A stretch of DNA of 64,000 nt from Paulownia fortunei (Eukaryota > Streptophyta > Magnoliopsida > Lamiales > Paulowniaceae). Shown one piece after another: positions 46,600-58,720 of this stretch (the first letter of the stretch is position 1; each line of letters starts with the position of its first letter). The position numbers were made by a program, and so were the translations under genes. Under the pieces are notes generated by a model that did not search any database, was not told where the DNA came from, and worked only from the letters and a program-made list of their open reading frames with translations. The stretch lies in assembly GCA_019321725.1 (NCBI GenBank), contig CM033111.1:9362001-9426000 (forward strand). The letters run 5' to 3'.

Positions 46600-49290
46600 T
46601 TACATTTAGAGTAAGAGCCTAATGGATATTAGAATCTGATAATAAGACTGTAAAATTAGGAAAACAATTAAAATGAACTGGTCCGTCACAAAGAGATGAT
46701 TATATTACTCATATTAGAGAATCATCCAAAGATTCTCTTATGATAATTCCTCCTCCTAAACTTAAAAAAGAAAATTTTCTTCTAAGCTCTAAAAAGGATT
46801 CTGATTTTATGGAAGAGCTTATTGTCAAACTCCAAAAATTAATAATTTCTGAAGAAAAAGCTAAACGGCTATTTCTACTATTACTGAAGAAGTTAATTCT
46901 GCAGCTTCATCTGACTCTGAAATTCAGGTAAATAAAGTCTCTTATAGAGATAAGGTTTCAGTGGTAAAACCATACTATACAAAACCTACTCCATTTGATC
47001 TTCAAATTGAAGAAAAGCAAGATTTTGCTCAATTTAATGGAGAAACTATTGCAAAATAAAATATTGATGGAAAATCTGAATACCAGATTAAAATCATCAT
47101 TAAGCATATGTTATTTATGCATCTACAGTCAAGCTAAATGGCAATGATGATAGAAGTATTGCAAAAACAATTGTTACTAGTTTTATTGGACAATTACAAT
47201 GTTAATTGGACTTCTATCTAACTGATGTTGCTAAACGAAAATTTTTCAAAGCAGTTATCATTGATCCTATCTCTAAAAGAGAAGAAAATGATGTAGTTAA
47301 TAAACTAATTTATACAATTATATCACATTTATTGGAACTAATGAGCTTCAATTAGATCGAACACAAAAGCAATTAATAAATCTTAAGTGTTCAACATTAT
47401 CTCATTTTAGATGGTATAAAGATGTATTTATGTCAAAAGCCCTAATTCGTAATGACTACAATGCATATTTTTGGAAAGAAAGATTTATTTCTAGTTTACT
47501 AGCTTTATTTGTTGAACGAGTTAGAAATAGGCTAAAAGCCAAAATTCAATCAGGATCCATTCTTTGGGATCAATTAGCTTATGGAGATTTGTCTTCTAAG
47601 ATAATAGCCGAAGGAATTAATCTCTGTAATGACGTCAAGCTAAAAAGACAACTTGATCAACAAAAAATTGAGAATCGCCAAATTATAGGTGATTTCTGTG
47701 AACATATTGGTTTTCAACTAATTCAATATCCTAAAAAGGATAAACACAAGAAAAAATATAAAAAAGAAAAGAAGAGATTTTATAAATCTTCTAGACAATT
47801 TTCTAATGAGATAAGGAGTAAGAACAAAGAAAAGCCTATTGAAAAACCAGTCTGCTAGAATTGTGGTAGAATTTAGCATAAGGCTAACAAGTGTTATGTT
47901 AAGAAGAAAATTCAAGCACTAGATATATATGAAGGTCTAAAAAGATCTTTATTAAATATTCTTCTTAATGAAGAAGAAAATCAAGAAGACGTATATGTCT
48001 CCATCAATAAAAATGATGAAGGAGAGTTCACTTCTGATAATACTTCTAATTATGAAGAAGAATCAGAAGAATAAGAAGACCAATCTAGTTGCAATAAAAA
48101 TTGCGACTGTGATAAATGCCTGATAAATTTTCTTGGATTGAGTATTAATATGATTACTCAAGAAAAAAAATTTATTCTCAACCTAATATATCAAATTCAA
48201 GAGGCTGTTAAAAAGGAAAATCATTGAACATTATTTAAGGGTAATTCAAATACCTACTAAACTATCTCAAAAGATAGAAGAAGGTAGAGAGTCTTATTCA
48301 TACTATAAAATTCTTGAAAAAACTAAAAGGGTTAAAGAAAGAGAACCCACTATTTCTGAACTAAAAGCTGAGATTACAGAGATAAAAATAGAAATCTCTG
48401 TTCTTAGAAATAAAATTTCTAAATTTGAAAGTCCTGGCTGGGAAGAATCATTGGAAGATGAAATAGAAGAAGGAGAGAAAACTCTCCAATAAGAAGTTAA
48501 TCAACTTTCTTCTAAAGAACTAAAAGAGTTCACCTGAATCAATCATATGACAAAATCATTTCTCAAAAATGGTACTCAAAAGTTACCATTACTGTCAACA
48601 AAGAATTTGCAATTGAGGTTGAAGCACTATTAGATACAGGTGCTGATGTCAATTATATTTCTGAAGGAATAATACCTAGTAGGTATTATTCTTAAACTAC
48701 TCAAATTATTACAGCTGCTAATAAGCAACCATTGATAGTCCACTACAAACTATTTGATACAACAATTTGCAACAATGGTGTTTGTTTATCAACCACTTTT
48801 ATCATAGTTAAAAACCTTTCTACATCGGTCATTTAACTCCATTTTTTCAAATGATATTTCCTATCAATAAAATTGATCAGACTGGTCTTTTTACGACTAT
48901 AAAGGGGCATGAATTCTTTTTCCCATTTACTATGCCTCCAAAAACTCATTCTATAAATTTATTATTAAATGTTCTTCAAAAGAACACAAATTTTCTTTTA
49001 TCATTACAAAATAAAGTTTCACTTAAACTTCTTTGTGAAAATTAATTCTCTAAAAATTCAGCAAAACATAAAAGAAATTTCTGAATTTTTTTTTAAAGAA
49101 ATATATGCTGAAACTCCTAATGCCTTTAGGGAAAGGAAAAAATATATGGTAAGTTTGCCATATGAACCAGATTTTAATGAAAAATATATTCCAACTAAAG
49201 CTCACCCTATTGCTATGGGTCCTAGACATCTTGAGCTTTGTAAAAAGGAAATTTAAGAATTATGTGAAAAGGGTCTAATAAGCCAGAATC
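46600..49290 (+). pseudogene. Endogenous pararetrovirus (Caulimoviridae) fragment
   Basis: An old viral copy in the plant genome, in viral order. A coat/Gag-like region (about 46900-48070) includes a long basic stretch at 47740-47800 and a zinc knuckle at 47852-47895, whose C-x2-C-x4-H-x4-C pattern is interrupted by two stops. A glutamate-rich acidic tail follows at about 47960-48075, then a coiled-coil-like segment (48300-48530). An aspartic protease region at 48590-48830 carries L-D-T-G-A-D, and the first part of RT (about 49050-49290) has the A-H-P-I and K-K-E-I blocks. The RT stops before its catalytic site where another element begins. Multiple stops and frameshifts; no movement protein was clearly seen. 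Genus uncertain. Not replication-competent. Confidence 0.8.
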
Positions 49291-49299
49291 CTCCAGTGG

Positions 49300-50400
49300 T
49301 AAGGATAGCAACACAGAAGAAGAAGCACTAATGCATTTGATGGCTAATGGGACAGTTGAGTCTACATATACCAATTAGGTAAACCCTCCACTCTCTAATA
49401 GCTTATTGCATAGAGATTTATTTAATGTTTTTCAAGAGTGCATGCAAGATTTACATTCCATCACTGAAAAAGCACACACTACTCACAGTTGAAAATGACA
49501 AGCTTAAGAGTGACCACAAAATTCTAAAAGCTAAGTTAGAAAGCCATCAAGGCTACATAGACAAGTGCAAGAACCTCAAAGCAGAAAATCCTCAAGTAAA
49601 GAAAGAAAGCAAGCTAACTGGACAGACTGTAGAAAAGCCGACCTTTTATTTTCTAAAGCATCTAAAACCATAGATAGCTTGTTTAGTGTGCAGAGAGCAT
49701 TTAGTGACAAAGCTTGTCTAGGCTCTAATAATTTTAATGTTGTCGGTTCCTCTCTGATTACCTCAAATAACAAGGAAATATATTTTTATCAAAAGTAAAA
49801 CAAATAGACTCAGAGCTTATATCATCACGAGATGCAAAGAAGGCCCTGAATCTAGCAAAGTCGATAGAAAAGGGCTGAGATAAGTGGAATAAAAGCAACC
49901 AGCCAAGTCTCGAATACCCAAAGTTTTAATTTTTAAAGTATGGCCGACTATTGGGCATATGACTTAGAGTGGACAAGATAGGCATGGATAATACAAAAAA
50001 TCTCATGTTAAGCTACCCCACATCAGTACAAAAAATGTGAGTATATTATCAACATAATAAAAGGAGATGTAGACCTCACAGAGGGTACAAGAATCACTCA
50101 TTTGCTCACTATGATCCGTGCTACTTACCTACACCATACATAATCTATCACCCCACAGCACACAGATTCTATTACTCCCTTGAATATCATATACAATCAT
50201 TTACTTACATACATGCATCAGCCACATACTCTTCAATATTATTCATTTGTGAGACGCAAGATGGACCAGAAGAACTCACACGAGCATATACATAAGACAC
50301 TTGTGCAAAGAGAACCTAAAAAGGTTGACCTTCATCGATTTAAGGTTAAACAAGTATCGGCTCTCAAATAGACTAAACCCTGAAGGACCCACACTGAAAT
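49300..50400 (+). pseudogene. Sirevirus-type Gag C-terminal half, broken
   Basis: Opens with D-S-N-T-E-E-E-A-L-M-H-L-M-A-N-G-T (49302-49355), then the heptad-like coiled coil L-L-T-V-E-N-D-K-L-K-S-D-H (about 49470-49520). A decayed cysteine/histidine knuckle lies near 50025-50100 (C-K-Y-Y...G-Y-K-N-H). Frameshifts and stops throughout. Confidence 0.65.
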
Positions 50401-51560
50401 GTGTACCTGAAGCTTAATTGTTCTATTGTAGGTACATAGTCCAGTCAATGAACCTCCTATTTGTTATACTAATAGCGGTTGCTCGAGGCACAAGACTGGA
50501 GATAAAAGCATCATGACATAATTCAAAGAAACCAGAGGCCCCAGTATAGTATTTGGAGAAAACTTTAAAGCGAAAACATAAGTCCTAGGTAAAATATGCC
50601 GAGGTAACATCTCTATTGTTGATGTATCTTATGTTGAAGGTCTCAAGCACAACTTATTTAGCATCAGTCAATTTGTGACAATGGTCATACCATTGAATAT
50701 TTTAACAATAACTATTTTGTCAAAGATGTTAAAACTAGTCATATCAAACTTACAAGAGTAAGAAAAGACAACATCTATATAGTTGATTGTTTATTATCTT
50801 GTACTGCTAACTCCACATTTTTTTTGTAGTAAAGCGCATATCAGAATATTTTAACAAAGCTCTCCAAGCATGGACTGGTGGAAGGACTTCCAAGTGAAAA
50901 GACAAGAGTGTGACAAATTTAGCGAGAAAGTATATAAAATCAACGTTCAAAAGCAAGAAACACCTATCAACCACCTTGTGGTCATGGATGACTACACCAC
51001 ATACATTTGGGTTGTATTTTTCCAAAGATATTTGCCAAGCTAACTGAACTATTGAAGAAGATTCAGATTGAGAATGGGCCAAGCTATTGGACGCATTAGA
51101 TCAGACAGAGACACTAAATTGACATAGTGAAATGGAGAAGTACTACATTAAAAATAGCATTGGGCACAAGTACTCAACACCTAAAATCCCTCAACAAAAT
51201 GGAGTTGTTGAAGAAAAAAGTAGAACACTCAAGAAAGCAACGAGAACAATGCTCAATGAATCAAAGCTTATAAAGAGGTTTTGGGCTGAGGTAACAAACA
51301 GTACTTGTTATATTTAGAATCGGTGCATGATCAGCAAAAAACACCACAACACACTATACGAGTTGTGGAAAGAAAGAAGGTCCATTATCTCCTACCTACA
51401 TGTATTTAGATGTAAGTGCTACATTAACAACAATAACAAGGATCAACTCCTTATGTTCAACGTAAAAGTTGATACAGGAGTATTCCTAGGCTATTCCTCT
51501 ACAAGAATGACTTACAGAGTATTCAACAAAAGAACATTGCTAGTAGAATAATCCATCCTT
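50400..51560 (+). pseudogene. Sirevirus-type protease, GAG-pre-integrase and integrase, broken
   Basis: The protease site reads N-S-G-C-S-R-H-K-T-G near 50470 (family D-S-G-C-S-R-H). V-E-G-L-K-H-N-L-F-S-I-S-Q at 50632-50670 is the conserved segment before GAG-pre-integrase. The integrase core is split: D-D-Y-T-T-Y-I-W near 50987, S-T-P-K-I-P-Q-Q-N-G-V-V-E at 51175-51213 with the catalytic glutamate, then R-F-W-A-E-V. F-R-C-K-C-Y and G-V-F-L-G-Y-S (51400-51500) are the C-terminal integrase blocks. Several frameshifts. Confidence 0.85.
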
Positions 51561-51849
51561 ATGTCTTCAATGAAAATGACAACCTATAGGGCATTGCACC
51601 AAAAATTAGCTGAAGCCGGATATTGAAGACATTCAGAAGATGACTAATCTGATGCTGAAAGAAGATAAAGAGAAAGATGTTATCATTAGCATCAATGGAG
51701 ATTTATATCAAAATAGTGAAGAGAATTACACTTACCTAAAAAATAAAACCAAGCGAACTAAAAAGTAGTCGAGTTACTAGGGAAGCAATCGATTGAACTG
51801 CAACCTGACCTGAGATGGCTCAATTATCACTCGTCACTATATCTGGTGA

Positions 51850-53430
51850 TCAAATTACCAATAGTTAGAATTAAAGCTAGATTAGGAATGCAAAAAAGCC
51901 AAATGTTCATTGTTTTTCTCTATTATATTAAACTAAAAAAGGTGGTTGAAGCTCTAGTTAATCCAAGCTGGATTGAAGAGCTCAACCGGTTTGAGAGAAA
52001 CAGAGTCTGGACACTCATCTCAAGGCTAACTCACCAAGGAGTAATCGAAACCTAATGGGTCTTCTCCAAAATAAAATGTACGAGCAAGGTATTGTAACGA
52101 GGAACAAGGCAAGACTAATAGCAATAGGATATGCATGGGAAAAGGGCACAAAATTTGATGAAACTTTTGCCCCTTTAGCTAGATTGGAAGCAATTTTGAT
52201 TTTTTTAGCCTATGCAGCCTACAAAGACCTCATAGTCTACTATATGGATGTCAAAATTATGTTTTTGAATGTCCAGCTGCAAGAAGAGGTATACATGGAA
52301 TAACCTCCTAGGTTCTTCAACAACTCACTAGTAGAGTATGTCTACTTGGACGAAGCTCTATATGGATCGAAACAAGCACTACAAGCCTAGTAAGAAACAC
52401 TCTCTCAATTCCTAATTCAGAAAGGGTTCGTCAAAAGTAATGTAGATAGTACTTTATTTAAATTACAACATAACACATATATCTGCTTGTTCAAATTTAT
52501 GTTGGTGACATTATTTTTGGTTATGCTAACAAAGAGTTATGCAAGAAATTTTCTTAGTGGATGCAGACCAAGTTTGAAATGAGTATGATGGATGAGCTAA
52601 AAAAAATTTCTGACTGCAAGTTAAGTAGCTAAGTGATGGCATTTTCATCCATCCAGCCAAGCACACCAAGGACATGTTGAAAAAGTTTAGTGTGGAAAAT
52701 TGCACTGCGGTGAAGGTTCCCATGAGAATATCCACAAAGCTGGACAAAGGTGAAAATGGTAAAGAAATGGATGTCACCATGTACAAGTATTTGATTAGCT
52801 CACTACTTTACTTAACTGCTAGTATACCTGATATTATATTTGTTGTTGGTATATGTGGATATTTTCCATCCAGTCCCTAGGAGTTAGACTATATTGCTGT
52901 AAAGAGGATCCTAAGTACTTAGGGAAACCCTTAATGTGGGACTTTCGTACCCTAAGGACTCTACTTTTGATCTTATTAGGTATTTAGATGCATAATATGT
53001 AGGTTGTAAGATTGACATAAAAGTACTAGTGGAACATGTCAATTGCTAGGAAATAAGTGTCGTGGTTTAGTAAGAAGTACAAATCTATAGCAATATCAAT
53101 AACAGACACTGAATACATCACTGCTGGAAGTTGGTGTGCTCATATGCTTTGGATGCAACAATGGCTCGGAGACCATGCAGTCAACACTAAGCTAACACAA
53201 GTCTTATATGATAATACAAGTGCTTTTGCAATCACTCACAATACTGTACTTCACTCAAGAACAAAATACATTGACATCAGGCATCATTTCATCAGAGACC
53301 ACGTGGGAAAAAAAACATATCCAATAACTACATAAACACTAAGAACCAACTAGCTAGCATTTTCACAAAGCTCCTCTATAAAACTAGCTTTGTCTTATCA
53401 CAAAGAGGACTGTGCATGCTTGATTGAAAT
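51850..53430 (+). pseudogene. Sirevirus-type RT and RNase H, broken
   Basis: W-I-E-E-L-N-R-F-E-R-N-R-V-W starts RT (about 51970). The next pieces are N-K-A-R-L-I-A-I-G-Y, F-D-E-T-F-A-P-L-A-R-L-E-A-I and Y-M-D-V-K (52100-52260). The Y-V-D-D box is damaged: the frame near 52500 gives Y-V-G-D-I-I-F-G. RNase H: S-I-T-D-T-E-Y-I-T-A near 53095, Y-D-N-T-S-A near 53210, H-S-R-T-K-Y-I-D-I-R-H-H-F-I near 53255, and N-Q-L-A-S-I-F-T-K near 53345 close it. Confidence 0.87.
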
Positions 53431-53457
53431 GCTTAATTCTTTACATGCATGTAATTT

Positions 53458-55045
53458 AGGGGGGAATGCTTTACTTTAGTCAGCAAATTAGGTCAGTGAT
53501 GTGTTCTAATGGGTTATTATTTTGGTCTATGTTGTCTAGCAACTAAGTTCAATCATTTCATACGAATTACTTTATTATCAGCAGATATTTTTGAACTCTT
53601 TAAAAATCAATCTTACATATGCCAAATATCAGTGGCGTACTTTTGCAATGCCTTATTAATTAAAACACACTTAATACTAACATTTTTATCCAAGATGTCA
53701 CATTTTTACAATTAGTGAATTTCATTGGGAGATGAAACGATAAGCATCCTTTCACGCCTATAAATAGAGAGGCTTAGATGTTATTTTTTTGCATATCTAA
53801 AAACTTTACAAACTCTCACTCAATTCCCCCAATACATCTTTCCCATTATATCTTCCCTCAGGCTGACAAAATCTCTACTATAGATTGGTGTTTTACTTGC
53901 TTATATATTTCCTCTAGTCAAGTGTTCTCTACAAAGAAACACTCTTGCTACTGATAATCTTGTGTTTCAGTAAGTTCTTTGATTTTTCTATCAAACCATC
54001 GGGCAAACCTCAAACATCGACAAAGCAAAGATGAAGGAGAAGAAGAAAAAAAGAAGAATAAGAAATCATAAAAAACTTGTGATACCAAAGAAAAGATGAA
54101 ACTAGAAGGTATTTGATATATAATGACAAGATGGCATATGATGTAGAATCTGAAATCAAAATCCTTGTGAATGAGGTACTCTCATGGGAAAAAGATCGAT
54201 AGCTCCTAGTGTTGTTGAATCCTCTTAGTATGCCAAATTCCAACATTATCTCCAGGGTCATCTCCACAGAGATTGACAAGTGGAATTAATCCTTCTACTG
54301 GCAGCTATTCTAGAGTGACCAAGTTTGTAAAACTCCTACATTATGACTAATGTGGTTTGCATACGAAGAAACTCACCTTTTGTATCTACAGATGAAATTC
54401 AAACAAGGGTGGTGTGTAGTAAAGAATCACAAGGAACTTCCTCAGGCTTACTGTGAAACACAAGAATGCTGATGATTTGAAGTATAAGGAAGTGCCAAAG
54501 AAGTCCACCTAAAAGAGGGAGGAAACAGACCTTTTCAAGATGAAGTGAACTTCTTAGGGTGGAAAAGAATTCAATCCTCTTCTTAGATTTCATGGCGGCA
54601 CCAACAAGCAACTAAAGACTCCACAAAGCAGAAAGAGAAGTGGAGAAGATAAGCTACTCTACTGCATCCCCCTCTCCCCCACCCAAAAAAAATGATGGCA
54701 AAAAAAGAGAGAAAACCAGTAGAAAACAATAAAACAGTAGAAGGGGTAAAACTTCCAAAAGAAAAAGAATCAGACTTTTATCTGAAGTTGAACGACGAGA
54801 AAATACAAGGAGTAGATTTCCTTTAAGAAGCCCCAACAACCATATAGCCAGCAAATCAACAAAGTAGCAAAAGATAGGCAAAGTGTAGTGTTATAGACTG
54901 CAGTTGTAGTATCCTATAGATTCTATTGTAAAATGTTGTTGTAGTCATTGTAATATATCCTGATCAAATAAAATAAATATCTATTATCATGAAATATATT
55001 GCTTTGTTGTTCTCAAGAGTTTATCAACATAAAAAATGGGGAAAT
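53458..55045 (+). other. Post-pol (env-position) region of the Sirevirus-type element
   Basis: Starts with an internal purine tract AGGGGGGAA (53458-53466), has TATAAATA at 53759-53766 followed by a pyrimidine-rich leader-like stretch, a lysine-rich frame from ATG 54031, and a final purine tract 55031-55045. No env domain is recognisable. It could be a decayed env-like ORF as in Sireviruses. Confidence 0.5.
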
Positions 55046-55353
55046 TGTTAAGTATAACTTGTACATATTTTATTGATATTTAAGTTAGTCTAGCTTAGAC
55101 CCTACAAAATAATTAAAGTTTTTCTATTTTCGTAGGACTTGTAAATGCTAAACTACCAAGAAGTCCCTTGGAAGACTTAGTTTGAAAATAGAAAATGACG
55201 AAGAAGAGCTGATGATTAGAGAATTGGTTAAGAGTTTTAGACTAAGACAACAAAGTACAACATCAAAAGTGAAAACTTAGTGGGGCTAATTGTTTTATTA
55301 GAAAAAGGATAGAGGTCATCAAGTGAAGAATTAAAGTCACCGAGCGAAGTTAG
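55046..55353 (+). repeat. Sirevirus-type 3' LTR, 5' portion (interrupted)
   Basis: TGTTAAGTATAACTTGTACA directly after the purine tract; homologous to the inverted LTR at about 42949. It is cut at GTTAG (55349-55353) by the minus-strand copia, so the remaining part should lie beyond the right window edge. Confidence 0.7.
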
Positions 55354-57600
55354 TGTTGGGTTCGCTATAATCGCAGGGGTATACGCAGCGGAAAATTAAA
55401 ATTTTTATCAAACATAAATTTAACCCCTTTGATTCGAAAGCGATTTTAACGATCGCGCTTATTCAACTGAATATATATATAAATATAAAATCGGATTATA
55501 CCTTTCGTGCACTCCGGTTGTTGTAGGGAATGAAGCAATCAATTGCTTATCTTGGACTATCAGAACTCGTAGGGATCCAAGTGTCTCCCCTCTATCAGGT
55601 CCACGATACGGAAAGCAACACCAATCAAAAGGATTCGCTAGTATCCTTTTAATTGTTTACTAATCTAGAACCGGAGTATATTTTCAAGAACAATAAAGAT
55701 TGATTCTTTATGTTCTTGAAACAATAATATGAAGAAAATAACAAGAAACTGATTTTTCTTTTTTTTTTCTTTTCTTTTTTCTTGAAGAGTAAAAATAGAA
55801 GACTTTAAACAAAATATTTTTTGCTCAAATTTTTGAATTGAATTATGTAATTTTCATCCCTCATATATATATATATATAGGGTTGAAAATTTTAATCCTT
55901 TTCCAACTCTTGGAAAGTTTTTCTATTTTGAACTACTTCAAAATCTTATCTTGGCAGGATTCCAAATCTTTCAAGAACTCTTCTTTTTTTTCACTCTTCT
56001 ATTGTATGTGGACTAATTTGAGACTACATTAATCATCAAAACTGTCTACATACATTGTTGATATTAATTTGAACTCTTCAAATAATATCAAGATAGATAT
56101 ATATATCATATATATATACTATAATTATATTTATACATAAATTAAATCTTAATGGCCTATTTTATCCTATAAAATTGGTCACTTTATTTATTTATCTATA
56201 AATATGTTAATTAAATAAATCATATTTATTTAATTTATTCTCTTCATACTTTAGTGGGCTTCTTAAGTGATCCACATTTATTTTGGGCTTGGACTCAAAA
56301 ATCCCCAAATCAATTCAATTGATTCAATCCCAATTTAATCAATCCAATTGATTAATTTAATTTACTCCAATTGGGCTTCCTAATCAAATTAGGTCCAATT
56401 AAATAATCCAATTACTTAATTGAATAATTTAATTTAACTATTAAATTAAATAGAACCCTTAATTAATTAATTGATCAGTATTAATTAATTAATTTCCAAC
56501 CATTGGATAAAATCTAAAATTAAAAATGTTACTTTTCATAAAGATGTGTGACCCTCTTAGGTTCACTACTAAGCTAGTAGTGGGTTTGCAACATTTACAG
56601 CTTATGAATAACAATTATTCCAATTAATTAATCCAATTAATTAATCCGCTTGGAATCAACTCCTTAATTTCAAGAACCTCACTATCCATGAAAACACCTA
56701 GCAAGTAATCATGGCAAACTAGTCTTAGGTGAAATAGCGAGTAAACCTATTTCAGTTGCGAGTACCATACACGTACGGTCCTTTCGACAGCTAATCTCCT
56801 GATTGAATCTAAGGCATGAATTATAAGTCGAAACCCTAAATGATTCAATTGCTGTGATCCCATTTCAAGTTCCAATGATTCTTGATGAATCATAATTCAT
56901 TCTGCCTTGGCCAAGGTCTTTGAATCACGAACTATGAAAACACAGAAGATTCCCTTGTTTAAAAAAAAACAAGTGTCGAATTCTATGTTGGCCACTGACA
57001 AACCTCCATGCACACCAGTGCAACACCCAACATACCCCCTTTGTGATTGTCAAGCAATCAGAAGATATATCAAAGTGCTGTAGGATGCACACAAGGCTAC
57101 CATCGTGCCTCAAGTCTAAGGACTAGTCGTGTACTATCGCAACACAGAAATTCTTATTTCGACGGGCAAAGCCTCCAACTAAGAATTTCTTGCGGGCCAT
57201 ATTCGGTGTACTTGTTCCCTAACAAGCACCCACATATATGCACTTACGTCTCTACGCTAATGCCAATGGAATGTGACATCCTCGTCTCACGAGCATGCAT
57301 TATATGTACGAGTCTTACTGAGCTATTTGATATCCCATCTCAAAAAACTCTCGACTCGGAACTTATTTAAAACCAAAGCCTTAGAGGCATGTTCCATGAT
57401 CGCCATCATATGCGCGACCATGCCCCGTAGCTAAATTTGGTCTAAGGACTTTATCTAATGTGCAGAAATAAAAAATGCAAGACATAAGATAAAGAAAATG
57501 CCATTTTTATTAATATGATTCCCAATAAGATTGTCTTTATAAAAGCAAAAGAGTATAATATACCCAATCTAATTGGGGCGTTGGGCATCCTACTCTAACA
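55354..57600 (-). repeat. 3' LTR of the young copia (2247 bp)
   Basis: Minus strand starts TGTTAGAGTAGGATGCCCAA and ends TATAGCGAACCCAACA. It has an internal (TA)n at 55863-55880 that may serve as TATA box. Confidence 0.95.
55862..55881 (-). promoter_or_regulatory. Possible LTR TATA element
   Basis: Minus-strand CCTATATATATATATATATG before a G-A-rich stretch. The 5' LTR has the same run with one extra TA (63703-63724). It is the only strong TATA-like stretch common to both LTR pieces seen; it could also be plain microsatellite. Confidence 0.35.
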
Positions 57601-57614
57601 ATCTCCCACTTGCC

Positions 57615-58433
57615 CTAGCTCCAATTGCCCATGTATCTAAGGCCTATCTTCTCAAGATGTCCGTCGAATATCTTCTGTGCTAAGGGCTTAGTAAGTGGGT
57701 CTGCTACATTTTCTGCTGAGGCAACTCGATCCACAATGACGTCGCCTCTACCAATAATCTCTCTGATCAAGTGATATCGTCTCATTATGTGCTTGGATCT
57801 TTGATGAGATCTTGGCTCTTTTACTTGCGCAATAGCTCCATTATTATCACAGTAAATCATAACTGGATCAACAATGGATGGAATTACATCCAACCCTTGG
57901 ATGAAATTTCTAATCCAAACAGCTTCTTTTGCTGCATCTGATGCAGCAATATATTCAGCTTCGGTGGTAGAGTCTGCAGTCGTCTCTTGCTTGGAACTCT
58001 TCCAACTGACCGCACCACCATTCAAGGTGAATATGTATCCGGACATGGACTTTGAGTCATCTATATCGGACTGAAAACTAGAGTCTGTATATCCCTCCAG
58101 TTTTAGTTCTCCATTGCCGTATATTAGAAAGATATCCTTAGTCCTTCTCAAGTACTTGAGGATCATCTTAACGGCTTTCCAGTGTTCTTCTCCTGGATTG
58201 GACTGATATCTGCTCGTGACACTCAGAGCATGTGCTATATCAGGCCTTGTACATAATATTGCATACATTATGCTCCCTATTGCAGAAGCATAAGGTATGC
58301 GAGCCATCTTTTCTCTCTCTTCAGGTGTCTTAGGAGACATAACTTTAGAGAGTGAAACCCCATGACTCATAGGCAGAAATCCTCTCTTGGATTCCTCCAT
58401 GCTAAACCTTTTTAGCACTTTGTCTATGTACAT
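57615..58433 (-). pseudogene. copia RT end and RNase H (frame 3 of the broken polyprotein)
   Basis: 272 open codons. M-Y-I-D-K-V-L-K-R-F-S-M and Y-A-S-A-I-G-S-I-M-Y are the RT connection. C-T-R-P-D-I-A-H-A-L is followed by RNase H with D-S-S-F-Q-S-D-I-D-D, G-G-A-V-S-W-K-S, T-E-A-E-Y-I-A-A-S-D, Y-C-D-N-N-G-A and the closing H-I-M-R-R-Y-H-L-I-R-E and A-D-P-L-T-K-P-L-A. Separated from RT by a 1-bp deletion near 58440. The purine tract AAGTGGGAGAT follows within 15 bp of the stop. Confidence 0.93.
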
Positions 58434-58720
58434 GGACTGGATAGTCCGATCATCCTTCTGGATCTATCTCTATAGATCTTTATCCCTAGGATAAAAGATG
58501 CATCTCCCATGTCCTTCATGGAAAACTGATTAGATAACCAAGTCCTCGTTGACTGCAACATCCCTACATCATTCCCAATGAGTAGGATATCATCAACGTA
58601 GAGCACAACAAATGTAACTGCACTCCCACTAACCTTCTTATAGACACATGGTTCATCCGGGTTCTTATGAAAGTCAAACATTTTGATCGTTTCATCAAAC
58701 CGGATGTTCAACTCCTCGAA
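58424..58720 (-). pseudogene. copia reverse transcriptase catalytic segment (frame 2)
   Basis: Real coding begins around 58710 with N-I-R-F-D-E-T. The catalytic Y-V-D-D box is intact in V-V-L-Y-V-D-D-I-L-L-I-G-N-D. F-S-M-K-D-M-G-D-A-S-F-I-L-G-I-K-I follows. A 1-bp deletion in a G pair (near 58711) separates it from the long frame, and a 1-bp deletion in a C run near 58445 ends it. Comparison with the old copy at 16790-17110 shows the ancestral phase at both places. Confidence 0.92.

Larger units (their letters stand above)
49290..55353 (+). mobile_element. Degenerate Sirevirus-type Ty1/copia element, 5'-truncated
   Basis: In order: end of gag (49300-50400), protease/GAG-pre-integrase (50400-50830), integrase (50830-51560), RT (51850-52600), RNase H (52600-53430), post-pol region (53470-55030), purine tract AAAAAATGGGGAAAT (55031-55045) and LTR start (55046-55353), cut by the younger copia. 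The 5' LTR and gag N-terminus are missing: a pararetrovirus fragment abuts at about 49290. The Sirevirus lineage is inferred from the gag text, V-E-G-L-K-H-N-L-F-S-I-S-Q, the extra region after pol and the purine tract. Confidence 0.82.
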
